A stretch of DNA of 8,164 bases, taken from SAR324 cluster bacterium (lineage in GTDB: Bacteria > SAR324 > XYD2-FULL-50-16). Both the position numbers and the translations under genes were made by a program. A model generated the notes under the pieces. That model worked only from the letters and a program-made list of their open reading frames with translations. It searched no databases and had not been told where the DNA came from. The stretch covers positions 1 to 8,164 of the forward strand of contig NVSR01000050.1 in the NCBI GenBank assembly GCA_002401295.1, given 5' to 3'. Positions 1 through 6,577 of this stretch are shown here, in pieces (positions within the stretch are counted from its first letter, which is position 1; every line of letters begins with the position of its first letter).

Positions 1-69
1 CGGGTTGGGACAGTAGAAACAAGGCAGGCACGTAGGCCTGCTCTACCGTAATACAAACACAAGCCTGTT
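1..69 (-). terminator. Downstream flank of mpl with a weak terminator-like hairpin
   Basis: This stretch follows the mpl stop codon. GCAGGC (24-29) and GCCTGC (36-41) form a 6-bp GC-rich stem with a 6-nt loop. On the minus strand the stem is followed by CTTGTTTCTAC, which is only moderately T-rich. It could therefore act as a weak intrinsic terminator for mpl, but the T tract is poor. GTAG (32-35) and CTAC (43-46) offer a competing short pairing. No gene is visible here. Confidence 0.3.
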
Positions 70-1482
70 TTAGGAGAGTGCATCTATCTTTGTGGCAATT
101 TTATGCTGCACGCCACCGAAACTTCCCTGACTCATTACCAGAATAATATCTCCCGGTTCAGCTAACGCTACGGCATAATCTGCGATTTGATCTAAATTAT
201 CGATACAGTCGGCAGTCTTATTGGCTGCTCGAAGCTGGTCTACAATTTTCGATAAATCTAAACGGTCATCCAGGGCGATTGAATCCCCTCGATGTAATTT
301 ATAGAAACAAACACTATCCGCATCAGCAAAGGCCGTGGCCATACGCTCTTGATGGAACTTGCGTACAGAGGTATTACTTCGTGCTTCATAAACCGCATGG
401 ATTTTTGCTGCCGGCCAAGCCAGACGCACAGCCTTTATAGTCTCGGCAATTGCTGTGGGATGATGTGCAAAATCATCAAAAACTTTAATTTTTCCCGATT
501 GATTCACCCGCTGCAGACGACGTCGTACATTTTTAAAGCTATTCAATGCTGCCTGAATCTTTTCAATTGCGATCCCTTCATGCAGAGCCAGCAGAATTAC
601 TGCTGTTGCATTCCTCACATTGAACTCCCCTAAAAGAGGAATCTTCAAGGAGTAGTTCTTACCTTGAAAGGATAACTCAAATTTCATCCCTAACTCCCCA
701 GTCAAAGGAGCACATTGACTGATCAGCGCTTCACAATGCTCGCCCATGCCAAAGGTTACGTAGGGAGTAAAGCCTGTTTTTGCAACTTCCAAGGCATGCT
801 CATCATCACCATTCACTAGAATCAAGCCATTACGCGGGATCTGGCGCAACATCAAGGAAAAGGACTTTTTGATTTCCTCAAGGTTATTAAAGATGTCCGC
901 ATGATCAAACTCAATATTATTGATGATCAAAAGGTCGGGCAGGTAATGAAAGAATTTAGAGCGCTTATCAAACAAGCTGGTATCATATTCGTCGCCTTCC
1001 ACGACAAAATATCCACCTTTCTTCACATCCAGTGAAGAGGTACCAAAATTTTCCGGAATGCCACCAATCATAAATCCTGTGTCCTCACCACAAGCATGTA
1101 ATACATGAGCAGCTAAGGAGCTGGTGCCCGTCTTTCCATGAGTTCCACTCACCACGACGGAACGATTGCCTCGAATGAACTCATTCTTCAACAATTCTGC
1201 CATGGACAGATAATGTAGATGAGCTTCCAAAGCATACTCTACTTCTGCATTGCCACGACTCAGGGCATTTCCCAATACCACATAATCCGGATGTGGCTGA
1301 AGATGTTCCGGTTGATAGCCTTGAGCAACCTCAATCTGATTCTCTATCAAAAAATCCGACATGGGTGGATAGATGTTTTCATCAGATCCTGTGATTTTGT
1401 GACCACGGTTCTTTAACAAAACCGCCAAGGAAGCCATGGCTGTCCCACAAATGCCGGAAAAATGGAAATGTTTTGGATTCAT
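70..1482 (-). CDS. mpl: UDP-N-acetylmuramate:L-Ala-gamma-D-Glu-meso-DAP ligase (Mpl), murein recycling
   Basis: Mpl is a cytoplasmic ATP-dependent ligase that joins recycled murein tripeptide to UDP-MurNAc and so bypasses MurC, MurD and MurE. The 470-residue product is close to the usual length of about 460. It shows the Mur-ligase plan in order: N-terminal UDP-binding GICGTAM (10-16), the ATP P-loop GTHGKTGTSS (113-122), EGDEYDTS (162-169), NIEFDHADIF (189-198), GEFNVRNATAV (285-295) and the C-terminal FDDFAHHPTAI (335-345). The MSQGSFGGV ending (450-458) and the FSGICGTAMASL start separate Mpl from MurC. The ATG at 1482 fits the family N-terminus. No Shine-Dalgarno sequence is visible; a heptamer repeat array begins within about 15 nt upstream instead. 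It lies 223 bp downstream of ridA, so it may be transcribed separately. MurC is the main alternative and fits less well. Confidence 0.92.
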   Translation of the reverse strand: MNPKHFHFSGICGTAMASLAVLLKNRGHKITGSDENIYPPMSDFLIENQIEVAQGYQPEHLQPHPDYVVLGNALSRGNAEVEYALEAHLHYLSMAELLKNEFIRGNRSVVVSGTHGKTGTSSLAAHVLHACGEDTGFMIGGIPENFGTSSLDVKKGGYFVVEGDEYDTSLFDKRSKFFHYLPDLLIINNIEFDHADIFNNLEEIKKSFSLMLRQIPRNGLILVNGDDEHALEVAKTGFTPYVTFGMGEHCEALISQCAPLTGELGMKFELSFQGKNYSLKIPLLGEFNVRNATAVILLALHEGIAIEKIQAALNSFKNVRRRLQRVNQSGKIKVFDDFAHHPTAIAETIKAVRLAWPAAKIHAVYEARSNTSVRKFHQERMATAFADADSVCFYKLHRGDSIALDDRLDLSKIVDQLRAANKTADCIDNLDQIADYAVALAEPGDIILVMSQGSFGGVQHKIATKIDALS

Positions 1483-1490
1483 GATTTAAT

Positions 1491-1553
1491 TTCAGTTGGC
1501 GGTTGGCGGTTGGCGGTTAGCGGTTAGCGGTTAGCGGTTAGCGGTTGGTAGTT
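1491..1553 (+). repeat. Heptamer tandem array A, nine units
   Basis: Perfectly phased 7-bp units read on the plus strand: TTCAGTT (1491-1497, divergent edge), GGCGGTT three times (1498-1518), AGCGGTT four times (1519-1546) and GGTAGTT (1547-1553, divergent inner edge). The array lies just upstream of the mpl start codon and takes the place where a ribosome-binding site would be expected. It forms the left arm of a large inverted repeat whose right arm is the array at 1652-1700. Confidence 0.9.
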
Positions 1554-1591
1554 TTCCATTCTCGAAAATGGTGCTTATAGCTTCTCTTTTT

Positions 1592-1617
1592 TCACCTCTC
1601 ATTATATTGAGAGGTGA
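1592..1617. promoter_or_regulatory. Perfect 10-bp dyad with TATAAT at its centre
   Basis: TCACCTCTCA (1592-1601) is exactly complementary to TGAGAGGTGA (1608-1617), leaving a 6-nt loop TTATAT. On the minus strand, which codes for mpl, a perfect -10 hexamer TATAAT spans 1606-1601, partly in the loop. The stem is followed by an A run on that strand, so it does not look like an intrinsic terminator for ridA. No good -35 box is visible at normal spacing. It could be an operator or promoter for mpl, or simply the core of the surrounding palindrome. Confidence 0.5.
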
Positions 1618-1651
1618 TATGTATTTTAGCGCAAGAGTGAAGCAAAGGATT

Positions 1652-1700
1652 AACTGCCAACTGATAACTGATAACCGATAACCGATAACCGATAACTGTG
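1652..1700 (-). repeat. Heptamer tandem array B, seven units, inverted relative to array A
   Basis: Read on the minus strand the units are CACAGTT (1700-1694, edge), ATCGGTT three times (1693-1673), ATCAGTT twice (1672-1659) and GGCAGTT (1658-1652, inner edge). The array begins five bases after the ridA stop codon. Both edges match those of array A: an outer unit ending CAGTT, and an inner GGYAGTT followed closely by CC. The two arrays differ by two units in copy number and by their second base, G versus T. Confidence 0.88.
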
Positions 1701-1705
1701 AATGA

Positions 1706-2089
1706 TTATTCGGAGATTAAGGCAATGCAATCAATTTCGATGGAGACGCCTTTAGGTAGCTTTGCCACCTGGACTGTACTACGAGCAGGTTTATACTCTC
1801 CCACATAGCGGGCATAGACTTCATTGACAATAGGAAAGTCATCCATATCAGTAAGAAACAAATTCATTTTCAAGACCTTATCCCAGCTACTTCCAGCTTC
1901 TTCCAGAACCGCGGCTAAGTTTTTCATGACTTGATCCGTCGCCACTTCAATGCCGCCGATTACCAACTCATTCGTTTCAGGGTCCAAAGGAATTTGTCCG
2001 GAACTATAAAGTACGCCATTGGCAATAGTCGCGTGGCAATAAGGGCCGATTGCGGCTGGTGCTTTTTCCGCGTTAAATCGTTTAACCAT
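1706..2089 (-). CDS. ridA: RidA/YjgF/Rid family 2-iminopropanoate (enamine/imine) deaminase
   Basis: RidA is a small cytoplasmic homotrimeric enzyme. It hydrolyses reactive 2-aminoacrylate and related enamine/imine intermediates released by PLP enzymes such as threonine dehydratase. The 127-residue product has the family length and hallmarks: APAAIGPYCHA (10-20), YSSGQIPLDP (28-37), ATDQVMKNLAAVLEEAG (50-66), PARSTVQVAKLP with the catalytic Arg at 103, and VSIEIDCIA with Glu118. I chose the ATG at 2089 over a TTG at 2101 because GGAG sits six bases upstream of it and the start then matches the family. The gap to polA is 117 bp and the gap to mpl 223 bp, both with heptamer repeats, so no tight operon is evident. 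Confidence 0.93.
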   Translation of the reverse strand: MVKRFNAEKAPAAIGPYCHATIANGVLYSSGQIPLDPETNELVIGGIEVATDQVMKNLAAVLEEAGSSWDKVLKMNLFLTDMDDFPIVNEVYARYVGEYKPARSTVQVAKLPKGVSIEIDCIALISE

Positions 2090-2172
2090 AAAATTCTCCA
2101 ATATTTAAGGGGATTTAAAAGATAGAGATCAGCTCACGGTAGGGCGGGCCTAGCATTGCTTTATTTTTCTCT

Positions 2173-2209
2173 AACCGACAACCGATAACCGATAACCGAT
2201 AACCGGTTA
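2173..2209 (-). repeat. Heptamer tandem array C starting on the polA stop codon
   Basis: On the minus strand, directly after the polA stop, the units are ACCGGTT, ATCGGTT three times and GTCGGTT, with the same 7-bp period as arrays A and B. Where the array meets the gene, TAACCGGTTA (2200-2209) is a perfect 10-bp palindrome that contains the stop codon. Orientation relative to the upstream gene is the same as for array B after ridA. No inverted partner array is visible in this gap. Confidence 0.85.
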
Positions 2210-4906
2210 ATGTGCTTCCTGCCAATTTTTGCCCGTGCCAACATCGACGCGTAAAGGAACCTTTAAGGTTACAGCGGACTCCATTATTTCCTTGATCATT
2301 GGGATCAGGTTTTCCACATCCTCTGCGTTTGCTTCAAAGACCAATTCATCGTGAACCTGCATAATCATCTTGCAGCTGGAATTCATGGCATCTAACTTAT
2401 GCTGGATGCGGACCATGGCAATCTTGATCAAATCTGCGGCTGAACCTTGAATTCTTGAATTAATGGATACTCTTTCCGCTGCCGTTTTAGCGATCCGGTT
2501 CTTGGAGTTGATCTCCGGAATTTCTCGCCTTCGTTGGAACATCGTTTCTACAAACTGGTGTTCACGGCAAAAGGCGATCGTATCATCCATATAAGTCTGG
2601 ATACCGGGGTACTTTGCAAAATAAGCCTCAATAAACTGCTTTGCTTGTTTGTTGCTGACACTAATTTCCTGAGATAAGCGGAAAGCTCCCATACCGTAGA
2701 TAATACCAAAGTTAATTGCTTTGGCATCTCGCCGTTGATCAGCAGTGACTTCTTCCTGAGAAATCCCATAGATCGCCGCGGCTGTTTCCTGATGGATGTC
2801 TCCATCGGATTTAAAAACCTTAATCAAGGCTTCATCGTCCGAAAGGTGCGCTAAGAAACGCAATTCAATCTGAGAATAATCGGCAGCAATCAAGACCTTG
2901 CCTTCTTCCGGAATAAAGGCAGCTCTGATCTTACGCCCATCCTCACCTTTAATCGGAATATTTTGAAGGTTGGGATCTTTCGAGCTCAAGCGTCCCGTCG
3001 CCGCTACAGCCTGATGATAGGAAGTATGAATCCGCCCTGTTTTGCTATTCACCAAGGTAGGCAAAACTTCCAGGTAGGTGTTCACCAGTTTGCTTTTTGT
3101 GCGATAGGCCATCAAATATTGTCCGATAGGTTCGACCATCGCGATTTTTTCCAAAATCTGGACATTCGTTGAAAAACCGGTTTTTGTTTTTTTCATTCCC
3201 ACGGTGATTCCCATCTTTTCAAATAAGATGACGCTCAGCTGCTTTGGGGAATTGATATTGAATTCTTCACCGGCTGCCAGATAAATAGACTGCTCCAAGA
3301 CTAGTAAATCTACTTTTAACTGCTCACAAAGTTCTTGCAAGTAATCTACGTTAATTTTAACACCATTGCCCTCAATCTTTGCCAATATTTTGCAGAGGGG
3401 TAGCTCTATGTCCTCATAGAGTTTTGTCAAACCATGCTCTTCAATTCGAGGCAACAGTAGTTGATGAATGAGGTAGGTTGCATCGGAGTCTTCCGCCGCG
3501 TATCGCAAGGCTTGATCCAGAGGAACTTGAGCAAAAGGAATCTGCTTCTTGCCTTTACCCGCTACATCCTCATACTTGATCATCTGATGGTTCAGGAAAC
3601 GGTCCGCCAACTCATCCAAATTATGACGGTGAGATCCCGCGTATAATAGATAGGATTGCAACATCGTATCGTGAATTTTTCCCTTCAGCTCAATACCATA
3701 GTTGGCAAAAACCAGCATTTCATATTTGATATTCTGACCAATCAGCCGAATATCAGGGTTTTCAAAAACTACCCTCAAAATCTCCAGAGCATCCTCAACT
3801 GAGATTTGTGGTGTGTCTTCTTGATGAGCTAATGGAATATAGACGGGCGTTCCACCTTGCCAGGCAAAAGAAATACCTACAATCTCCGCTTCCACTGCTT
3901 TGAGTGAAGTGGTTTCCAAATCCAAGACCAACTCTTCTTGCTGTAAGAAAATCCGCTGTAATTCCCGTAACCGCTCCAAAGAGGTGACTAATTCATAGCT
4001 GCTGTAATCAATCAGAGAGGTTTCTTCTTCCTCTTCATCAGCTTCCTCTACGGCATCGGGGTGATGAGTTAAAAAATCATCGGGGCGGAAATTCATTTCC
4101 TCATAAAAGGCCTTCAGTTGTTCCAGGTCAGGAATCTGTCGTAGATAATCATCCAGACTGCTATCAAACTTCATATCACAATCGATCAATGTGAGGCGCA
4201 AACTGAGTTCCACATTCTCTTTGGAGCTTTCAACTTTTTCTTTTTGCTTGCCTTTCAATTGATCAAGATTTTGATAGAGTCCCTCAATATTCCCAAATTG
4301 ATTGAAGAACTTCACCGCTGTTTTAGGACCGATGCCCTGTGCACCCGGAATATTATCAGAGGTATCTCCTACCAATGCCAGGTATTCAGCGATCATATCC
4401 GGCGCAACACCAAATTTTTCTTTAACCGTTTCGGGAGTATAGCGCTTGTTAATCATGGTATCGAGCATGTGCACATCCTCTGTGACCAGCTGAGTCAAAT
4501 CCTTATCCCCGGAGATAATCGTCACGGGAATTTCAGGAGCAAATTTTTTGACTAAGCTGCCAATCACATCATCTGCCTCAAAACCTGCTTCAGCAATGAC
4601 CGGTAGATTCAGATATTCACAAAAATCATAAATCGGTTGGAATTGTACTTTCAGGTCATCGGGAGCCGCGCTTCGATTGGCTTTATACTCCGAATACATT
4701 TCATGCCGAAAGGTAGGTCCTGGCTTATCAAAAACCATCACACAATGAGTCGGGGCTTCCTGCTTCAAGAGTTGTAAAAGCATATTTTTGAAGCCTACCA
4801 CCGCATTGGTGGGGAGACCGGCTTTGTTGGTCAGGCTTACTTTAATACCAAAATAAGCTCGAAATATATAAGAGCTTCCATCAATGAGTAGCAGATGTCG
4901 TTTCAT
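2207..4906 (-). CDS. polA: DNA polymerase I
   Basis: Pol I removes RNA primers by 5' nuclease action and fills gaps in replication and repair. The 899-residue product has all three domains. The 5' nuclease (about 1-270) shows LLLIDGSSYIFRAY, EADDVIGSL, SGDKDLTQLV and GDTSDNIPG. An acidic linker EEADEEEEE (287-295) follows. The 3'-5' exonuclease shows DLETTS (329-334), GQNIKYEM (391-398) and YAAEDSD (469-475). The polymerase domain shows TGRLSSKDPNLQNIP (637-651), motif A DYSQIELR (676-683), motif B RRDAKAINFGIIYG (725-738, Phe733) and motif C QVHDELVFE (850-858). The Exo II Asp (Asp424 in E. coli) is Glu396 here; see findings. The ATG at 4906 was chosen because it gives the conserved N-terminus; a GTG at 4987 would add 27 unconserved residues. 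The Shine-Dalgarno is weak (GGAT). Confidence 0.97.
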   Translation of the reverse strand: MKRHLLLIDGSSYIFRAYFGIKVSLTNKAGLPTNAVVGFKNMLLQLLKQEAPTHCVMVFDKPGPTFRHEMYSEYKANRSAAPDDLKVQFQPIYDFCEYLNLPVIAEAGFEADDVIGSLVKKFAPEIPVTIISGDKDLTQLVTEDVHMLDTMINKRYTPETVKEKFGVAPDMIAEYLALVGDTSDNIPGAQGIGPKTAVKFFNQFGNIEGLYQNLDQLKGKQKEKVESSKENVELSLRLTLIDCDMKFDSSLDDYLRQIPDLEQLKAFYEEMNFRPDDFLTHHPDAVEEADEEEEETSLIDYSSYELVTSLERLRELQRIFLQQEELVLDLETTSLKAVEAEIVGISFAWQGGTPVYIPLAHQEDTPQISVEDALEILRVVFENPDIRLIGQNIKYEMLVFANYGIELKGKIHDTMLQSYLLYAGSHRHNLDELADRFLNHQMIKYEDVAGKGKKQIPFAQVPLDQALRYAAEDSDATYLIHQLLLPRIEEHGLTKLYEDIELPLCKILAKIEGNGVKINVDYLQELCEQLKVDLLVLEQSIYLAAGEEFNINSPKQLSVILFEKMGITVGMKKTKTGFSTNVQILEKIAMVEPIGQYLMAYRTKSKLVNTYLEVLPTLVNSKTGRIHTSYHQAVAATGRLSSKDPNLQNIPIKGEDGRKIRAAFIPEEGKVLIAADYSQIELRFLAHLSDDEALIKVFKSDGDIHQETAAAIYGISQEEVTADQRRDAKAINFGIIYGMGAFRLSQEISVSNKQAKQFIEAYFAKYPGIQTYMDDTIAFCREHQFVETMFQRRREIPEINSKNRIAKTAAERVSINSRIQGSAADLIKIAMVRIQHKLDAMNSSCKMIMQVHDELVFEANAEDVENLIPMIKEIMESAVTLKVPLRVDVGTGKNWQEAH

Positions 4907-5160
4907 AGGGTGAGATCCAATTTGGGAATGCGCAGGTTTACCTTTGAGTAGTCGGGAAGTATAACGAACAACCTCTTTACTGTCCACAGAGGGGCAAATT
5001 CAATCAGATTTTTCAAAAAGGGTTCACCACGAAGCATACGAAGGTATTGTAAGAGAGGGTGAGGGATTTTGGAATTCACTGCCGGTGCCCAGGAGAGGAA
5101 ACACCAGCAGGAACAAGTCATGCGAAACGAGCCGATTGTTTGGGGAACCAGCTCGCTCAA
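4903..5160 (-). other. Doubtful 85-codon leader frame ending in ATGA overlap with polA
   Basis: An open frame runs from a TTG at 5160, with a poorly placed AGG upstream, and ends at a TGA that overlaps the polA ATG as ATGA. Its predicted product is Trp- and Cys-containing near the start, has no motif I recognise, and has no clear signal or membrane segment. The stop-start overlap and the weak polA ribosome-binding site would suit translational coupling, which is the only reason to list it. It may equally be chance in a non-coding leader or the remains of a gene. Confidence 0.2.
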
Positions 5161-5204
5161 ACAAACTTTAACCTATACCTGGGAGAGAACATGTCAAAGT
5201 TTGT
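5136..5204 (-). promoter_or_regulatory. Mutually exclusive hairpins in the polA upstream region (4907-5234)
   Basis: The 328-bp gap between sco and polA has no convincing gene. It does hold two perfect stems that share a strand. ACAAACTTT (5161-5169) pairs with AAAGTTTGT (5196-5204), 9 bp with a 26-nt loop. CAAACAA (5158-5164) pairs with TTGTTTG (5136-5142), 7 bp with a 15-nt loop. The shared bases 5161-5164 mean only one stem can form at a time. In the polA transcript the order is arm 1, shared arm, arm 3, as in attenuator-like leaders. No T-tract terminator follows, so a regulatory role is inference. Confidence 0.35.
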
Positions 5205-5233
5205 ACTTACACTTGATAATAGTTGACTGGGGA

Positions 5234-5263
5234 ATTATAGCAACTTTTTCACACCACTCACAA
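5234..5263 (-). promoter_or_regulatory. polA: Candidate sigma70-type promoter for polA
   Basis: On the minus strand a perfect -10 hexamer TATAAT (5239-5234) overlaps the sco stop codon. It lies 18 bp downstream of TTGTGA (5263-5258), a four-of-six match to the -35 consensus. Transcription would start near 5227 and give polA a leader of about 320 nt that includes the alternative hairpins. The -35 lies within a 7-bp inverted repeat, ACACCAC (5251-5257) and GTGGTGT (5273-5279), inside the end of the sco coding region. This rests on consensus matching only. Confidence 0.38.
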
Positions 5264-5813
5264 TATAGTTAGGTGGTGTCTTGAAAGGAAAGAGATAACG
5301 TAGCTTTCCTTCCTGATCGATCAGATAACTAAAAGCAGTATGGTCCAACAGATACCCGGCAGCAGAACCCACGTCCCTTTTTCTATAACGGGCGGCATAT
5401 TGTTTGATGACTAAGTCTACTTCCTCTTGCGTTCCTGTCAGTCCAACCATACGAGGATCGAAAAATTCCAAGTAGGTTTTCAAGGTTTCTTGTTTATCCC
5501 GGTCAGGATCCAAGGTCACGAAAAGGATCTGTACTTGATCTGCCTGATGCCCCAACAACTCCAAGGCACCCTTCATTTCCAGTAAAGTTGTCGGACAAAC
5601 ATCCGGGCACATAGTATAGCCAAAAAAGAGTAGAATAACTTTCCCTCTAAATTCCTGAAGAGAGGTTTTCTTTCCATACTGATTGGTCAGTGTAAAGTCT
5701 CCACCCTTTTTATAGTAACGTAGCTTGAGATTGTCTGAAGCCCATAACTCAGGCAACAGCAGGAATAATCCTAAAACCAAGCAGATTGATGTTTTTTTCC
5801 AAATTTTTAACAT
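5235..5813 (-). CDS. sco1: SCO1/SenC/PrrC family copper-binding thioredoxin-fold protein
   Basis: SCO proteins sit in the periplasm on the outer face of the inner membrane. They deliver copper to, or reduce the thiols of, the CuA site of cytochrome c oxidase subunit II. The 192-residue product has a hydrophobic N-terminal segment (about 8-22, possible cleavage near LWA-SD at 25/26). The thioredoxin-like domain follows: DFTLTNQYGKKTSL (39-52), GKVILLFFGYTMCPDVCPTTL with the copper-binding CxxxC Cys69 and Cys73, FVTLDPDRD (98-106), GLTGTQEEV (124-132), and LLDHTAFSYLID with the third ligand His158. All three copper ligands are present. The ATG at 5813 was preferred over an upstream start because AGAAAGGA sits four bases before it and the signal segment then follows at once. 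The gap of 73 bp from the gene above shows no clear promoter, so co-transcription is likely. Confidence 0.92.
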   Translation of the reverse strand: MLKIWKKTSICLVLGLFLLLPELWASDNLKLRYYKKGGDFTLTNQYGKKTSLQEFRGKVILLFFGYTMCPDVCPTTLLEMKGALELLGHQADQVQILFVTLDPDRDKQETLKTYLEFFDPRMVGLTGTQEEVDLVIKQYAARYRKRDVGSAAGYLLDHTAFSYLIDQEGKLRYLFPFKTPPNYIVSGVKKLL

Positions 5814-5886
5814 AAAGTCCTTTCTCGTGAATTGTAAGACTCGGTGGATACAGGAGAAGGTTCTCAAAATCTAAATTGAGGGCCTA

Positions 5887-6300
5887 CTAATTAGTGTGGC
5901 AGTCTAAACCATCCTGATTTTTAATAATCAAATCAATATAATCTTTTCCTTTCAGATAGGTCAGTGTTTCTTCGACTTTATTATCGATTCTAACTACGGA
6001 AACACCCGGAAAATTTCCCTCACCTAAATATTGAACATTCTGATGCTCGTCAAAAAACAATTTTTGTGTTGTCGCCTCAGCCATATTACCGGAAAAAAAT
6101 ATCACATACTGGCCTTGATATATGTCCTCAGCATTGCCCGTTTTATTCGCCACACTCGGTTGAGTAACCGGTGTCAGCGTTGCCTGATTTTCTACTTTTT
6201 CAGGGGTAGCTTGTGGGCTGCTATTCAGCTTCTGAATCACCACCATGGCGAGTGGAATGATCAGCAAAGATAACAAAATAGTACTTTTCTTTGAACTCAA
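5887..6300 (-). CDS. Hypothetical membrane-anchored periplasmic protein, unrecognised family
   Basis: I do not recognise this 137-residue protein. It has a basic N-terminus and one hydrophobic segment (about 8-24), then a Pro/Thr/Gln-rich linker (27-55), then a compact domain (57-130) with alternating hydrophobic strands, including GQYVIFFSGNM and FPGVSVVRID. It ends in CHTN, with its only Cys (134) next to a His. The strand-helix pattern loosely recalls small ferredoxin-like folds such as the I9 propeptide inhibitor, but that is only an impression. The start is a TTG at 6300, supported by GAGG five bases upstream; an ATG just before it is out of frame and stops at once. Lying 73 bp upstream of sco and downstream of pcuAC, it may belong to copper or oxidase assembly, and the Cys-His tail could bind metal. 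Both ideas are inference. Confidence 0.72.
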   Translation of the reverse strand: MSSKKSTILLSLLIIPLAMVVIQKLNSSPQATPEKVENQATLTPVTQPSVANKTGNAEDIYQGQYVIFFSGNMAEATTQKLFFDEHQNVQYLGEGNFPGVSVVRIDNKVEETLTYLKGKDYIDLIIKNQDGLDCHTN

Positions 6301-6342
6301 CAGGACCTCATTTATAGATATGTCTAAAAGTTTCCAACTGGC

Positions 6343-6364
6343 AAAAAAAACTTCAGGCTACCTG
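6343..6364 (-). terminator. Weak terminator-like hairpin with T8
   Basis: On the minus strand CAGG-TAG-CCTG (6364-6354) forms a 4-bp stem followed after GAAG by eight T (6350-6343). The stem is short for an intrinsic terminator. It lies between pcuAC and the unknown gene, about 230 bp past the pcuAC stop, and just downstream of the long hairpin at 6370-6421, which might contribute. It could end pcuAC transcripts partially, but the evidence is thin. Confidence 0.22.
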
Positions 6365-6369
6365 TGGCT

Positions 6370-6421
6370 TCTCTGTCTTACCTATATGTCGTTCCTTGCA
6401 GAAATATAGGTAAGACAGAGA
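6370..6421. repeat. Perfect 18-bp inverted repeat, 16-nt loop
   Basis: Bases 6370-6387 (begins TCTCTGTCTTACC) are exactly complementary to 6404-6421 (ends GGTAAGACAGAGA), with loop 6388-6403. It lies in the 291-bp gap between pcuAC and the unknown gene. No T tract follows directly on either strand, so it is not a textbook intrinsic terminator. A transcript crossing it would form a very stable hairpin that could protect or process the upstream pcuAC mRNA. Alternatively it could be a repeat-family element or a protein-binding site. Confidence 0.85.
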
Positions 6422-6506
6422 GCTTATTTACTTCACCAAGAGACGGTTCAGGTATCCATTTGATTGGCTTTCAAACCAAATTTATTTAGTTTTTTTTACC
6501 CCTTAT

Positions 6507-6577
6507 ACTAGAGACAAGTACATAGTCCTCTCTAGTTTCACACTTTATCTTACTCCGGGCTAGATTTTGCCTAGCCC
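6507..6577. repeat. Two further short hairpins downstream of pcuAC
   Basis: ACTAGAGA (6507-6514) pairs with TCTCTAGT (6529-6536), a perfect 8-bp stem with a 14-nt loop. GGGCTAG (6557-6563) pairs with CTAGCCC (6571-6577), a perfect 7-bp stem with a 7-nt loop, lying 14 bp past the pcuAC stop. On the minus strand neither is followed by a T run; the second is followed by a short TTTT on the plus strand only. They may stabilise the pcuAC mRNA 3' end or act in factor-dependent termination. The rest of this gap shows no gene. Confidence 0.55.

Noticed and set aside
349..633. Open frame on the plus strand inside mpl, and similar plus-strand frames at 1219-1416, 2963-3172, 3461-3646 and 4244-4555
   Set aside because: They lie wholly opposite confidently identified mpl and polA coding sequence, have no recognisable motifs, and are best read as shadows.
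1498..1700. CRISPR array
   Set aside because: The repeats are 7 bp, contiguous and without spacers, and there are no cas genes.
5100..5230. Known structural RNA (6S, RNase P, SRP or tmRNA) in the sco-polA gap
   Set aside because: Compared from memory, no conserved core sequence of these RNAs is present; only generic stems are seen.
5069..5272. Plus-strand 67-codon frame between polA and sco
   Set aside because: It runs into the end of sco on the other strand and has no family features or good ribosome-binding site.
6480..6500. Plus-strand T8 tract as a terminator
   Set aside because: No plus-strand gene precedes it and the nearby pairing (TTGG with CCAA) is only four base pairs.
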